Origin: Sunxiuqinia indica
GTDB lineage: Bacteria > Bacteroidota > Bacteroidia > Bacteroidales > Prolixibacteraceae
Direction: 5' to 3'
Assembly (NCBI RefSeq): GCF_009847015.1
Contig: NZ_WVEM01000009.1
Location: 62,001 to 126,000 of the forward strand
DNA length: 64,000 nucleotides
The notes beneath the pieces are model-generated. The model was not told where the DNA came from. It saw nothing but the letters and a program-made list of their open reading frames with translations, and did no database searches. The translations under genes were made by a program, and so were the position numbers. Shown piece by piece: positions 8,915-17,360 of this stretch (position 1 is its first letter; each line of letters opens with the position of its first letter).

Positions 8915-10426
8915 ATGAAACTCTTTACAACAAAACAAATAGCAACTATTGACCAGTTTACCATTCAAAATGAACCCATTCCGGACATCGACCTCATGGA
9001 ACGGGCATCTCTGCAAATTGCAAATTGGCTTATTCATCACATTTCAAACGAACAAAAACTGATTGTTTTTGCCGGCCCCGGAAATAATGGCGGAGATGCG
9101 TTGGCTATAGCACGTTTAATGGCTGAACACAATTACCTGTGCGAAGTTTACTTGTTGAATTTTGGAAAAGACTTAACGGGTTCGCCTGCTGAAAACCGGA
9201 CTCGATTGGAGGATCAAAACAAAGTGAGCCTGACGGTTATTCAGGAGGAAGATTTGATTCCCGATATTCCGGCAGACACTGTTGTGTTGGATGGTTTGTT
9301 TGGTTCCGGTTTAAGTCGAAAATTAGAGGGACTGCCGCTGCAAATCGTTCAGAAAATAAATGCTTCCGAAGCAACAGTTGTTACCATCGACATCCCCAGC
9401 GGTCTGTTCGGCGAAGACAATTCTGAAAACAACTTGAAGAATATTGTGCATGCTGATTACACCTTGACGTTTCAGTTTCCAAAACTCAGTTTCTTTTTCC
9501 CCGAGCATGAAAAAATACTTGGAGAGTGGGACGTTTTACCAATTGGCTTGCATCCTGAAGCAATCAGCCAGACCGAAAGTCCATTTCATTATCTGACAAA
9601 ACAAGAAACTGCCAACAGGCTAATCAATCGAGATAAGTTTTCGCACAAAGGAACCTATGGACACGCTTTGCTGATTGCCGGCTCGTACGGAAAAATAGGA
9701 GCAGCGGTATTGGCCTCCAAAGCCTGCTTGCGATCTGGCGTTGGACTGCTAACCGCTCATATTCCGCATACCGGCTATCAGATTATGCAGACAACCGTGC
9801 CCGAAGCCATGTGTTGCATCGACCCATCGGACTTGATGTTTACCGAATTTCCTACGCTCGATCAGTTCTCAGCAGTTGGAGTGGGCCCCGGATTGGGACT
9901 GAAACCGAACTCGCAGCGGGGACTCAAACAACTTTTAGAAGCCAAACCGGATAAATTGGTTTTAGATGCGGATGCCTTGAATATCCTGTCGATGAAACCT
10001 GAATGGCTGGATCTTTTACCCGAAAACTCGATACTAACGCCACACCCGAAAGAGTTTGAGCGCTTGGCTGGGGCAACAACCGACTCTTATTCCCGCTTGC
10101 AGCTTCAGCTAAGTTTTTCTGCAAAACACAAAGTCATCGTTGTTTTAAAAGGTGCTCATACCTGCATAACAACGCCAAGCGGAGAAGTGTACTTTAACAC
10201 ATCGGGTAACCCGGGAATGGCTACCGCCGGAAGCGGAGATACCTTGACCGGCATTTTGCTGGGAATACTGGCTCAGGATTATACGCCTCTTGAAACAGCC
10301 CAATTGGGAGTATTTATTCACGGCTTGGCAGGAGATTTAGCGGCAAAGGAAATTGGCGAAGTGTCGTTGATTGCCGAAGATTTAATTCAACATCTTGGAA
10401 AAGCTTTTTTAACGCTCAAAAAATAA
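8915..10426 (+). CDS. nnr: Bifunctional NAD(P)H-hydrate epimerase / ADP-dependent dehydratase
   Basis: The 503-residue fusion joins an N-terminal YjeF epimerase domain (residues 1-215; FAGPGNNGGDALAIARLM motif) to a C-terminal ribokinase-like dehydratase domain (about 225-500; VGPGLG, DADALN, LTPHPKEFERL and the AGSGDTLTG motif). Together they repair the damaged cofactors NADHX and NADPHX: the first domain epimerises R and S forms and the second dehydrates the S form using ADP or ATP. Length and domain order equal those of bacterial Nnr fusions. The 278-base upstream gap contains the small hairpin GGGCTTTAGCCC at 8850-8861 with outer GTCCGG/CCGGAC arms, of unknown role. Confidence 0.95.
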   Translation: MKLFTTKQIATIDQFTIQNEPIPDIDLMERASLQIANWLIHHISNEQKLIVFAGPGNNGGDALAIARLMAEHNYLCEVYLLNFGKDLTGSPAENRTRLEDQNKVSLTVIQEEDLIPDIPADTVVLDGLFGSGLSRKLEGLPLQIVQKINASEATVVTIDIPSGLFGEDNSENNLKNIVHADYTLTFQFPKLSFFFPEHEKILGEWDVLPIGLHPEAISQTESPFHYLTKQETANRLINRDKFSHKGTYGHALLIAGSYGKIGAAVLASKACLRSGVGLLTAHIPHTGYQIMQTTVPEAMCCIDPSDLMFTEFPTLDQFSAVGVGPGLGLKPNSQRGLKQLLEAKPDKLVLDADALNILSMKPEWLDLLPENSILTPHPKEFERLAGATTDSYSRLQLQLSFSAKHKVIVVLKGAHTCITTPSGEVYFNTSGNPGMATAGSGDTLTGILLGILAQDYTPLETAQLGVFIHGLAGDLAAKEIGEVSLIAEDLIQHLGKAFLTLKK

Positions 10427-10491
10427 AATGATTGAAAGTTCGGTTATTCTGTATAGAAAAGTGTTCGCAGACTAAATTTAACTGCCAGCGC

Positions 10492-10522
10492 TTCGCTTTT
10501 GACTTGACTTTACGTATTTTTG
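10492..10522 (+). promoter_or_regulatory. Promoter of the DUF4831 gene
   Basis: TATTTTTG at 10515-10522 fits TAnnTTTG exactly, and TTCG at 10492-10495 (one mismatch from TTTG) lies 19 bases upstream. The predicted transcript would start about 20 bases before ATG 10549, supporting that start over an upstream in-frame codon at 10432. Confidence 0.55.
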
Positions 10523-10548
10523 ACTTCATTTTAAATTTGAAAATTATC

Positions 10549-11652
10549 ATGAGAACATATTTGCTCTTAGCCCTGTTTTTGATTTCCACATCTGTTCTTG
10601 CCAATCCTAAAGATGACAGAAAAGATGAACAAATCGGAGTTGCTCCAAATGAAGGAATCGTTTATAGTTTGCCCAGAACAGGAATCAGAATTCATGTAAA
10701 GGCCAAACAGGAAAAGTTCTTTCACGGTCCATATTTCCAGTACGCCGAGGCTTTGCTGGGCATCAAAAATGCACCAACTTCCGATTTCGAAAGCTGGGTG
10801 ATTACCGATATTCAGATTGAAACATTTAGCGAACCCGATCCGGACCAAGTCTACAAAGCAATGGGAAATGCAGCTTCAATGGTTAGCTTGACCGAGTCCG
10901 GAGTTTTGGCCGGAATTAATAAAGAGCAGTCGACTGTTAGTGAGCCCATTTCAGTTTCTACTTTTTTAGGAGATACTAAAACGCCTGATTTCCCATTTAC
11001 TGATTTATCGCTTCATCCATTTTATGAACTTGGTGACTCAACAACTAACAACGCGATTGTAACCAAGTCGATTGAAGAAAAGGCTCAGGAGGCAGCACAT
11101 ACGATTACCAAGTTGCGCAAACGCCGCTTTAAATCGTTGGCTAATGCTTACGAGGTGCAATTACCCGACGGGCAAGCTTATGAACTGATGGTGAATGAAC
11201 TTGGCAATCTGGAAGATGACTATGTCGCACTTTTTATTGGCAAGTCGTACAAAAAAACATTTGAATACAGCTTTGACTTTATTCCTGGTGAGAATTCCGT
11301 TTCAGGTGAAGTTGCTTTCCGTTTTTCTGAAAATAAAGGGGTATTACCCAAAACGGATCTGAGTGGGAAACCGGTCATCGTGGACATGAAGAAATTGGAT
11401 GATTTGGCATCAGCTCAAAATAAATTGAAAACAGCGGGGACACCAACTGAAATGAGAAGCGGTGTTTATTATCGGATGCCGGGGAAAGCTGAAATTAGAG
11501 TAATGAACGGACTGAATTTAATGGCTGTTTCGCGGGCAACCGTAGCTCAGTTCGGAACAGTTGCCAGTATGCCTGTAAGCCTGATGGATGGAAGTTATAA
11601 AATATCCTTTCACCCGGAAACAGGAGCTGTTAAAAGCATTTTGAAAGATTAA
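10549..11652 (+). CDS. DUF4831 family exported protein
   Basis: The 367-residue protein begins at ATG 10549 with a clear signal peptide (MRTYLLLALFLISTSVLA). The middle and C-terminal parts resemble the Bacteroidota DUF4831 family, with the segment GIVYSLPRTGIRIHVKAK and a C-terminal YRMPGKAEIRV element. Family members have no established function; envelope location is likely. An in-frame start at 10432 would place 39 non-secretory residues in front of the signal peptide and lies upstream of the promoter, so I reject it. The gene follows nnr by about 120 bases and has its own promoter. Confidence 0.75.
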   Translation: MRTYLLLALFLISTSVLANPKDDRKDEQIGVAPNEGIVYSLPRTGIRIHVKAKQEKFFHGPYFQYAEALLGIKNAPTSDFESWVITDIQIETFSEPDPDQVYKAMGNAASMVSLTESGVLAGINKEQSTVSEPISVSTFLGDTKTPDFPFTDLSLHPFYELGDSTTNNAIVTKSIEEKAQEAAHTITKLRKRRFKSLANAYEVQLPDGQAYELMVNELGNLEDDYVALFIGKSYKKTFEYSFDFIPGENSVSGEVAFRFSENKGVLPKTDLSGKPVIVDMKKLDDLASAQNKLKTAGTPTEMRSGVYYRMPGKAEIRVMNGLNLMAVSRATVAQFGTVASMPVSLMDGSYKISFHPETGAVKSILKD

Positions 11653-11790
11653 TTTTCATTAGAAAAATAAATAGTTGCCCTGTACTTGCTTTGGTATGGG
11701 GCTTTTTGCTTTACGGCTGATAAAACTCAGAACAAGCTTACACGATTAATTGTACTTTTATTAAATCAAAAGAACTCTAAAACATACAAG

Positions 11791-13257
11791 ATGAGTAATA
11801 AAATATTGACATTAGAACCCAATCTGTTATGGGGAAATTTTTATCAACTAACACGAATTCCAAGACCATCAAATCATGAAGATAAAATTCAGGAGTTCGT
11901 TTATAGCTTTGGGAAAAAGCTAGGTCTTGAAACAATCAAGGATGAAGTCGGCAATATTATTATTCGGAAACCGGCTACCCCGGGGATGGAAAACACAAAG
12001 GGTGTTATTTTACAAAGTCACCTGGATATGGTTCCTCAAAAGAATAGTGATAAGGAACACGACTTTCAGAATGATCCGATTGAAGCTTATGTCGATGGTG
12101 ACTGGGTAACAGCCAGCGGAACGACGCTTGGTGCTGATAATGGAATTGGTGCAGCTGCGGCAATGGCAGTGCTTGCATCGGATGATTTAAAGCATGGTCC
12201 GGTTGAAGCCCTGTTTACAGCTACCGAAGAAACCGGCATGGACGGAGCAGAAGGGCTGAAGCCAGGCGTGTTGCAAGGTGAAATCCTGCTAAACATGGAT
12301 TCGGAAGACGAAGGCGAACTGTACGTTGGATGCGCTGGTGGTGAAGATGCGAATATTCGCTTTTCATATACCGAAGAGGTGGTCCCTGCAAATTCTCTCG
12401 CTTTAAAATTGAATATTACCGGATTAAAAGGCGGTCATTCGGGGATGGATATTATTTTGCAACGAGGAAATGCCAACAAGGTATTTTTCAGGTTGCTAAA
12501 TGAAGCACAGAAAAAGCATGGAGCGTGTCTTGCTGAAATAGATGGCGGTAGTCTTCGAAATGCGATTCCGCGCGAAGCATTTGGTGTACTAACTGTTGAG
12601 AAACAAAAAGTTGATGAATTAAGAAAAACAATCGAGCTTGAATTTCAGCTTATAAAAAACGAATTGGCAGCTACTGAACCGGATGTGAAATTGATTCTTG
12701 AGGAAACTGAAGTTCCACAAGCAGTTATTGATTCAACAACTCAGCTGAATTTGACAAAAGGAATTATGGCTTGCCCCAATGGTGTCATCCGAATGAGCGA
12801 CAGTATGAGTGGACTCACGGAAACTTCGAGCAATTTGGCCAGTGTAAAATTGAATCGTGCGGATAAAACCATTTCAATTGCTTGTTTGATGCGCAGCTCG
12901 GTTGATTCGTCGAAAGTTGAGTTGGGTAATCGGATTGAAGCCGTTTTTAGCTTGGCAGGTGCTCAAGTTGAATTTTCCGGCGCCTATCCCGGATGGAAAC
13001 CCAATATGGAATCGCCCATACTAAAAACCATGCAAGCAGTTTATAACGAAAACTATGGGAAAATACCAGAAATAAAAGCCATTCATGCCGGATTGGAATG
13101 TGGTATCCTTGGCGGAATCTATCCTCATTGGGATATGATCTCGTTTGGTCCAACCATTCGTTTTCCGCATTCGCCCGACGAAAAAGTAAACATCGCAACA
13201 GTCAAGAAATTTTGGGACTTTCTTGTTAAAACTCTGGAAAGTATTCCTGAAAAGTAA
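11791..13257 (+). CDS. pepD: Aminoacyl-histidine dipeptidase (PepD, M20C)
   Basis: The protein is 488 residues from ATG 11791. Metal-binding landmarks of M20 dizinc peptidases are in place: LQSHLDMVPQ (histidine plus aspartate), ADNGIG (bridging aspartate), TEETGMDGA (catalytic glutamate pair), NMDSED and the C-terminal HAGLECG histidine. The full-length match is to cytosolic Xaa-His dipeptidase, which hydrolyses dipeptides including carnosine-like ones. An upstream in-frame start at 11686 adds 35 residues with no domain match and I do not use it. A strong terminator follows the stop. Confidence 0.93.
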   Translation: MSNKILTLEPNLLWGNFYQLTRIPRPSNHEDKIQEFVYSFGKKLGLETIKDEVGNIIIRKPATPGMENTKGVILQSHLDMVPQKNSDKEHDFQNDPIEAYVDGDWVTASGTTLGADNGIGAAAAMAVLASDDLKHGPVEALFTATEETGMDGAEGLKPGVLQGEILLNMDSEDEGELYVGCAGGEDANIRFSYTEEVVPANSLALKLNITGLKGGHSGMDIILQRGNANKVFFRLLNEAQKKHGACLAEIDGGSLRNAIPREAFGVLTVEKQKVDELRKTIELEFQLIKNELAATEPDVKLILEETEVPQAVIDSTTQLNLTKGIMACPNGVIRMSDSMSGLTETSSNLASVKLNRADKTISIACLMRSSVDSSKVELGNRIEAVFSLAGAQVEFSGAYPGWKPNMESPILKTMQAVYNENYGKIPEIKAIHAGLECGILGGIYPHWDMISFGPTIRFPHSPDEKVNIATVKKFWDFLVKTLESIPEK

Positions 13258-13275
13258 AACAAAATAGTGAATCTT

Positions 13276-13312
13276 AAAATAGGGTGTGACTTGAGGTCCC
13301 ACCCTATTTTTT
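13276..13312 (+). terminator. Terminator between pepD and the curli cluster
   Basis: A 15-bp stem (AAAATAGGGTG ... CACCCTATTTT) with a TTGA loop is followed by a T run. The A/T-flanked stem may also stop the convergent curli transcript. Confidence 0.85.
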
Positions 13313-13348
13313 GTAATGCAGCACAAATACCAATACGTTGGTTAACTT

Positions 13349-13999
13349 TTAATTCGAATTATCTCCGGTCTTGAAACTCCAGGTTGGGCTGTTTGCAACA
13401 ATGTTACCTTCGTATTTTGCAACAACATACCAGTAATAAGTCGTGTTATCTTCCAAATTATCGACTACAACTTCCTTGACATTCAAGCTTTCGCCAACTA
13501 CTGTTTGTGTACTGGAGTTTGATTTAAATAGGTACACATCGTACATCAATGAAATTCCGTACTTCGACTGGTCAACTTTCCATCCCATGTTGAAAGATCT
13601 TTGTTGATTAACAGCACCATTCCCGGGTACCGGATCATAAATTGTGACAGAACCATAGTCGTTGTCGTCCTTTAAAAGGATCATATTCATTTGAGTTTTT
13701 TCTCCGTTGTAAACTGAGACAACCACAGTGCTGCTCAAATAATCTTTTTTTCGGGCAGTAACACTCACGTCGCCACTCAATACTTTGCTAAATGTGAATT
13801 CTCCCGCACCAGAGGTAATGACTGATGAACTGGCCGGATTCGTTGCAATAAGAACTCCGTCAATGGGTTGATAGGTAGTTCCATCAAGTACAACTCCGGA
13901 TAAGCTTCCGTAGTTAATAACATCTACTTTTTCTTCTTCGCAGCCCCATAATAAGAAGAGAAAAAGTATAACTAGTCCGGTAATATTTAAATTTTTCAT
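13349..13999 (-). CDS. Lipoprotein with carboxypeptidase-regulatory-like and fibronectin III-like domains, last gene of the curli cluster
   Basis: The 216-residue protein has a lipobox (LLWGC, cysteine about residue 20). Residues about 30-110 form a CarboxypepD_reg/PEGA-like beta-sandwich: SGVVLDGTTYQPIDGVLI, then GEFTFSKVLSGDVSVTARK. Residues about 120-212 look like a fibronectin type III fold ending in YYWYVVAKYEG and WSFKTG. It starts 11 bases after the csgG stop and is the last gene before the terminator, so it is cotranscribed with the curli genes. I infer a surface or periplasmic accessory role in curli assembly or anchoring; no E. coli csg gene corresponds to it. Confidence 0.75.
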   Translation of the reverse strand: MKNLNITGLVILFLFLLWGCEEEKVDVINYGSLSGVVLDGTTYQPIDGVLIATNPASSSVITSGAGEFTFSKVLSGDVSVTARKKDYLSSTVVVSVYNGEKTQMNMILLKDDNDYGSVTIYDPVPGNGAVNQQRSFNMGWKVDQSKYGISLMYDVYLFKSNSSTQTVVGESLNVKEVVVDNLEDNTTYYWYVVAKYEGNIVANSPTWSFKTGDNSN

Positions 14000-14010
14000 A
14001 GGTGCAATAT

Positions 14011-15411
14011 TTATTTGATGTAATATTTTAATCCGATTTTGAAACCATACAGTGATTCATTGTAGCTTCCATTGATCTCATGATCATAGTGGTCATTTAA
14101 AAGATAGTTGAAGTAGCCTTCGCCTGAAATAGCCAGATTATCGTTGAGCAGATATTCAACGCCACCGCCCAAACTGGCATAAGGGATGAAATATTTATCG
14201 GATAATCCAACATGGTGAGTGCCTGCCCGATGAACAGCACCACCTCCAATATAACCGTATGGCGATAACCTTTCGAAAGGAAACAGATAGTAGCTCAGGT
14301 TTAACTGAGACATCAACTCCTTCGTATTGAAGTAATTTTTCGCATGAATCGTTGAGCCTGAGTTCTCGAATTCCAGGTGAATATTTGGCGTCAAAGACTT
14401 GTCAATTGTAAATGTTCCAATTGATCCGATGTCGCCCGCAGTGTAATCGCCATCATAATACAAACCGCCTGCTTTAACTCCAATTCCAAATTTCCCGTGA
14501 TATCGGTGTTTAATAAATTTACGGCCAACATGATCTTTTGTCAAATTTTCAGCTTTTTCTCTTTCGTATCTGGTGAACGAATTACTTGCAGAATCCGCAG
14601 GATTATCAAGTAACCAAAGTTTATCATTTACCCCTTCTATAATTAAGCTTTCAACAGCTTTTTCGATGGCTTCGGTAACACAAATCTCGGTGGGTTCGTT
14701 ATAGGTAAATCCGGTTTCCGCTTCTAAAATCCGTTTGAGTTTTACATACCGAAAGAATCCGGCAGAAACCTCTTGTGATAAAATTGACTTGGTTGTGTAA
14801 ACGGTTTTCAGAATTTTTCCGTTGGCCGTAGAAACTGCTCTAAGGTAGATACTAATCCGATCTTCACGGTATTGACCGGATAAATCAGCTCCGAAGTAGC
14901 GCATGCCTGCTCCACCGGTAAAAACATTCGACTCATAAGATACAATGCCACCTTCAAGAATAACTCCCGCGAAGATCAAAGGGGGAAGCAAAGATCCGTT
15001 TCCATTATCTCCTTCGTATTGCGCACGACTCGAACGAATGATTTTCCGTTCGTTTAAAAGATTGGAAATATTTTCACGCTCGATGGGAATAAACCAACCT
15101 GATTCTTCCAACGCCCGAATCAAAATAGTAGTAGCTCCTTGTGTAACAGCTGTCGACCAGTTTGCTCCGGTCTCCGAAGGTTTGTACTGTCCCGTTTGAT
15201 CGCGAAACTTGTACACCGCGGCAACAATGGGTTCTTTGGGTATTGGCAATTCCAACAAGTCCCTTTTTACTGGAGTCTCCGGCCCCAGCGTAGCCCGCCT
15301 TGACGCAAGTGGCTGATGAACCAGCGTGTCGCATCCCGCTGCCATTATCAGCATCAACAGGGCAAGGCTTCCCATTAACAGATTTTTCTTCTGCTTCATT
15401 ACTGAGTCCAT
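14011..15411 (-). CDS. csgG: Curli secretion channel CsgG with extra C-terminal beta-barrel-like domain
   Basis: The 466-residue lipoprotein (LIMAAGC, cysteine near residue 27) contains a CsgG domain from about residue 50 to 270. Hallmarks are VAAVYKFRDQTGQYKP, TILIRALEESGWFIPIER and FAGVILEGGIVSYESN. CsgG forms the nonameric outer-membrane pore for curli subunits. E. coli CsgG has 277 residues; here about 165 more follow. They read like a small outer-membrane beta-barrel: alternating strands such as FGIGVKAGGLYYDGDYT and SPYGYIGGGAV, ending in FKIGLKYYIK. This is a fusion or lineage-specific extension. An alternative ATG at 15399 gives a shorter signal peptide; 15411 has an AGGAAAG-like site upstream. 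It lies between csgF and the lipoprotein gene in one operon. Confidence 0.9.
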   Translation of the reverse strand: MDSVMKQKKNLLMGSLALLMLIMAAGCDTLVHQPLASRRATLGPETPVKRDLLELPIPKEPIVAAVYKFRDQTGQYKPSETGANWSTAVTQGATTILIRALEESGWFIPIERENISNLLNERKIIRSSRAQYEGDNGNGSLLPPLIFAGVILEGGIVSYESNVFTGGAGMRYFGADLSGQYREDRISIYLRAVSTANGKILKTVYTTKSILSQEVSAGFFRYVKLKRILEAETGFTYNEPTEICVTEAIEKAVESLIIEGVNDKLWLLDNPADSASNSFTRYEREKAENLTKDHVGRKFIKHRYHGKFGIGVKAGGLYYDGDYTAGDIGSIGTFTIDKSLTPNIHLEFENSGSTIHAKNYFNTKELMSQLNLSYYLFPFERLSPYGYIGGGAVHRAGTHHVGLSDKYFIPYASLGGGVEYLLNDNLAISGEGYFNYLLNDHYDHEINGSYNESLYGFKIGLKYYIK

Positions 15412-15425
15412 ATTCTTTCCTTCCT

Positions 15426-15848
15426 TTAGAAATATGGTACCTGAACAGTCGTCTGAGTTCCCGTAGCTGCGTCGGTGATCGTGATATTTAGTCCACTGCT
15501 TTGATCACCAATCTCTATTTGGTAGTCACCAAGCGTATAAGTCCCTGCCTGAAGTGCATCTTCACCAAACTGCTTGCTTACAATTTGTCTCGACAACTGA
15601 CTTAGTATCTGTCGGTTTAAGCTCTCCGCAAAATTGTCTAATGGATCTGAGTTGTAATCACTACGATACGCGTTGGCAGTTGTTTCGGCAATGTCGTTTT
15701 GTGCCTGTGCCGAACTCATTAACCAGCTGTAGTTGTATGGATTGCCTCCAAAAGCCGGGTTTTTAGGTGTGTAAACAAAATCTTGTGCGTAAGTTTTTCC
15801 TGCCACGAAAAAAAATACAATGATTAGTGTGTTAAATACTATTCTCAT
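15426..15848 (-). CDS. csgF: Curli assembly factor CsgF
   Basis: The protein is 140 residues from ATG 15848, close to the 138 of E. coli CsgF. After a signal peptide ending TYAQ comes the conserved FVYTPKNPAFGGNPYN, then SWLMSSAQAQND. This region of CsgF inserts into the CsgG pore and narrows it. Mature CsgF is exposed at the surface and couples secretion to nucleation by CsgB. A frame start at 15905 adds 19 basic residues before the signal peptide and is not used. It is 22 bases after the csgE stop and 14 bases before csgG. Confidence 0.93.
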   Translation of the reverse strand: MRIVFNTLIIVFFFVAGKTYAQDFVYTPKNPAFGGNPYNYSWLMSSAQAQNDIAETTANAYRSDYNSDPLDNFAESLNRQILSQLSRQIVSKQFGEDALQAGTYTLGDYQIEIGDQSSGLNITITDAATGTQTTVQVPYF

Positions 15849-15870
15849 AATTTTTGGTTTAATTTTTTTT

Positions 15871-16353
15871 TTAATATATGCCAGTACCTGCCTGGTCTTC
15901 TCCATTCAGTTGTTTCATAATCTCCTCATAATTCAATAGATAATTATAGGTTTGTACTATTGCTTGCTGCGATAGATTTTCCACGATGTTTTGACGTGGT
16001 TGAAGAACCGATTGAAAAACCAGATTGTCATTAATTGAAATCTCAATAAAAGTTGACGTCATTCGAAATGGTTTTTCCTTTACGGTTATGGTATAGTTTT
16101 TTGCATTTGCCGGCGCTTCCCAGTTGGAATAAAACATGTCATAAAAGTCACGACCGATTTTTGTTTTCGTATCATCGACAAGGAGCCCGTCAATTTCTAT
16201 CTCAACATCATTCTCTTCGTTATTTTTTGTTGTTAAGTTATCCAGCAATTCTTGCAGTGCCTTGGGGGCTGTGCGAACCACGGTAGAGTCTTGCTCACCC
16301 AAGAGAGGAATAAGCAGATTAAATGATAATATGATATTCAATAAGAATGTCAT
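15871..16353 (-). CDS. csgE: Curli assembly adaptor CsgE
   Basis: The 160-residue protein has an N-terminal hydrophobic signal and then a linker. The CsgE domain follows from about residue 48: IDGLLVDDTKTKIGRDFYDMF, read here only by its landmarks GLL, IGRDFY and a tryptophan in NWEAP, plus the ITVKEKP and ISINDNLVFQS segments. These match E. coli CsgE. CsgE is the periplasmic cap of the CsgG channel and delivers unfolded subunits to it. The gene starts two bases after the preceding curlin gene ends, which suggests translational coupling. Confidence 0.9.
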   Translation of the reverse strand: MTFLLNIILSFNLLIPLLGEQDSTVVRTAPKALQELLDNLTTKNNEENDVEIEIDGLLVDDTKTKIGRDFYDMFYSNWEAPANAKNYTITVKEKPFRMTSTFIEISINDNLVFQSVLQPRQNIVENLSQQAIVQTYNYLLNYEEIMKQLNGEDQAGTGIY

Positions 16354-16355
16354 GA

Positions 16356-17186
16356 TTATTTCATTGGAAACGAAAAGTACGACTGATCAATAACAATTGT
16401 CATATCATGCCCGGTTTGAGTGATTTCCATTCCTCCTAATGAAGTAATCAGGCTGGTATTTAATTTCAATGCCAGGTTTTCGCCGGACTGCTTGTACGAG
16501 TTGCCATATATTTGGCCTTTGATAGTACCTGAAAATTCGATCAGGTTGTTTCTTCCTAGTTGAGTAATTGACTCCAGAAGAAACTCAGAGCTTGATTGAT
16601 TCTCTTGTTTGAAATCAAGTAAATGGTTAAACTGCCCAATCTGAGTTGCCACCAGGTAGTTATTTTGTCCCATTTGAGAAGCCGACATATAATTGTCGCT
16701 TCCTACCTGCAAGCTGATTAATCCGTTATTGCTGCCTTCCTGCTTGCTAACAATCGTGTTTCGATCAGAAGAAGAAAGGTCGCCAAATACATAATCCACC
16801 AAAGAAAAATTTGCTGACAAAACCTCAAAAAGAGGTGATGGATTTGTTGTGGAAAATCGGGTTGACAAGTAACCCAGTTGCAAGGATATCAAACTATTAC
16901 GACTACCCTCCTGCTCCATATCTGTCTGGTTTTGATTACCTTCTTGCAACAAAATGGCCTGATTGGCTTTTTCGAACTCACTGCTATTTGATTGCTCAAC
17001 AGAAACCGTGTTGTAATTCCCTAATTGGTTAACGATTACTTTATTTTGATCTTGTTGATTTTGGGACTGAACAGAAAAGAGACCAGTTTCACTGGCCGAT
17101 TGAATTTGCTCAATCCTTGTTTGTGCCTGACTGACAAAAGCCAGCGACAAAAAAATAAATCCTAAAATAATCCGTTTTACATTCAT
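16356..17186 (-). CDS. Curlin-repeat protein, CsgB-like minor subunit
   Basis: The 276-residue protein has a signal peptide (ending VSQAQ) and imperfect curlin repeats with the N-x5-Q-x-G-x-x-N pattern. Examples are VNQLGNYNTVSVEQ, LQEGNQNQTDMEQ and LQVGSDNYMSASQMGQNN. The repeats are less regular than in the next gene upstream, with a non-repeat insert at about residues 105-140 and a divergent C-terminal third. By position (between the CsgA-like gene and csgE) and irregularity I infer a nucleator or minor subunit like CsgB. The A/B assignment is by analogy only. A 174-base gap with a UUCG hairpin separates it from the upstream major-subunit gene. Confidence 0.82.
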   Translation of the reverse strand: MNVKRIILGFIFLSLAFVSQAQTRIEQIQSASETGLFSVQSQNQQDQNKVIVNQLGNYNTVSVEQSNSSEFEKANQAILLQEGNQNQTDMEQEGSRNSLISLQLGYLSTRFSTTNPSPLFEVLSANFSLVDYVFGDLSSSDRNTIVSKQEGSNNGLISLQVGSDNYMSASQMGQNNYLVATQIGQFNHLLDFKQENQSSSEFLLESITQLGRNNLIEFSGTIKGQIYGNSYKQSGENLALKLNTSLITSLGGMEITQTGHDMTIVIDQSYFSFPMK

Positions 17187-17202
17187 CCGTTTTGTTTTAA
17201 TA

Positions 17203-17222
17203 CCCCAGCCCGAAGGCTGGGG
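17203..17222 (-). other. UUCG-capped hairpin between the two curlin genes
   Basis: In the minus-strand RNA, CCCCAGCC and GGCUGGGG close a UUCG tetraloop, an exceptionally stable 8-bp hairpin 16 bases ahead of the CsgB-like ATG. No U run follows on this strand, so it is not a standard terminator. It may set the ratio of the two subunits by stabilising the upstream message or reducing read-through; this role is inferred. Confidence 0.7.
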
Positions 17223-17360
17223 ATTTAAACCATCAATTAAGGATACAGGGACTAACCGTTTCCATTGCTTAGATGGTGGCAGGTATTGTATATATTATTC
17301 TTATTAACAGTACACTACCCACAACATCAATTGTGAATTGAGTTAATTTATAAAATACTG

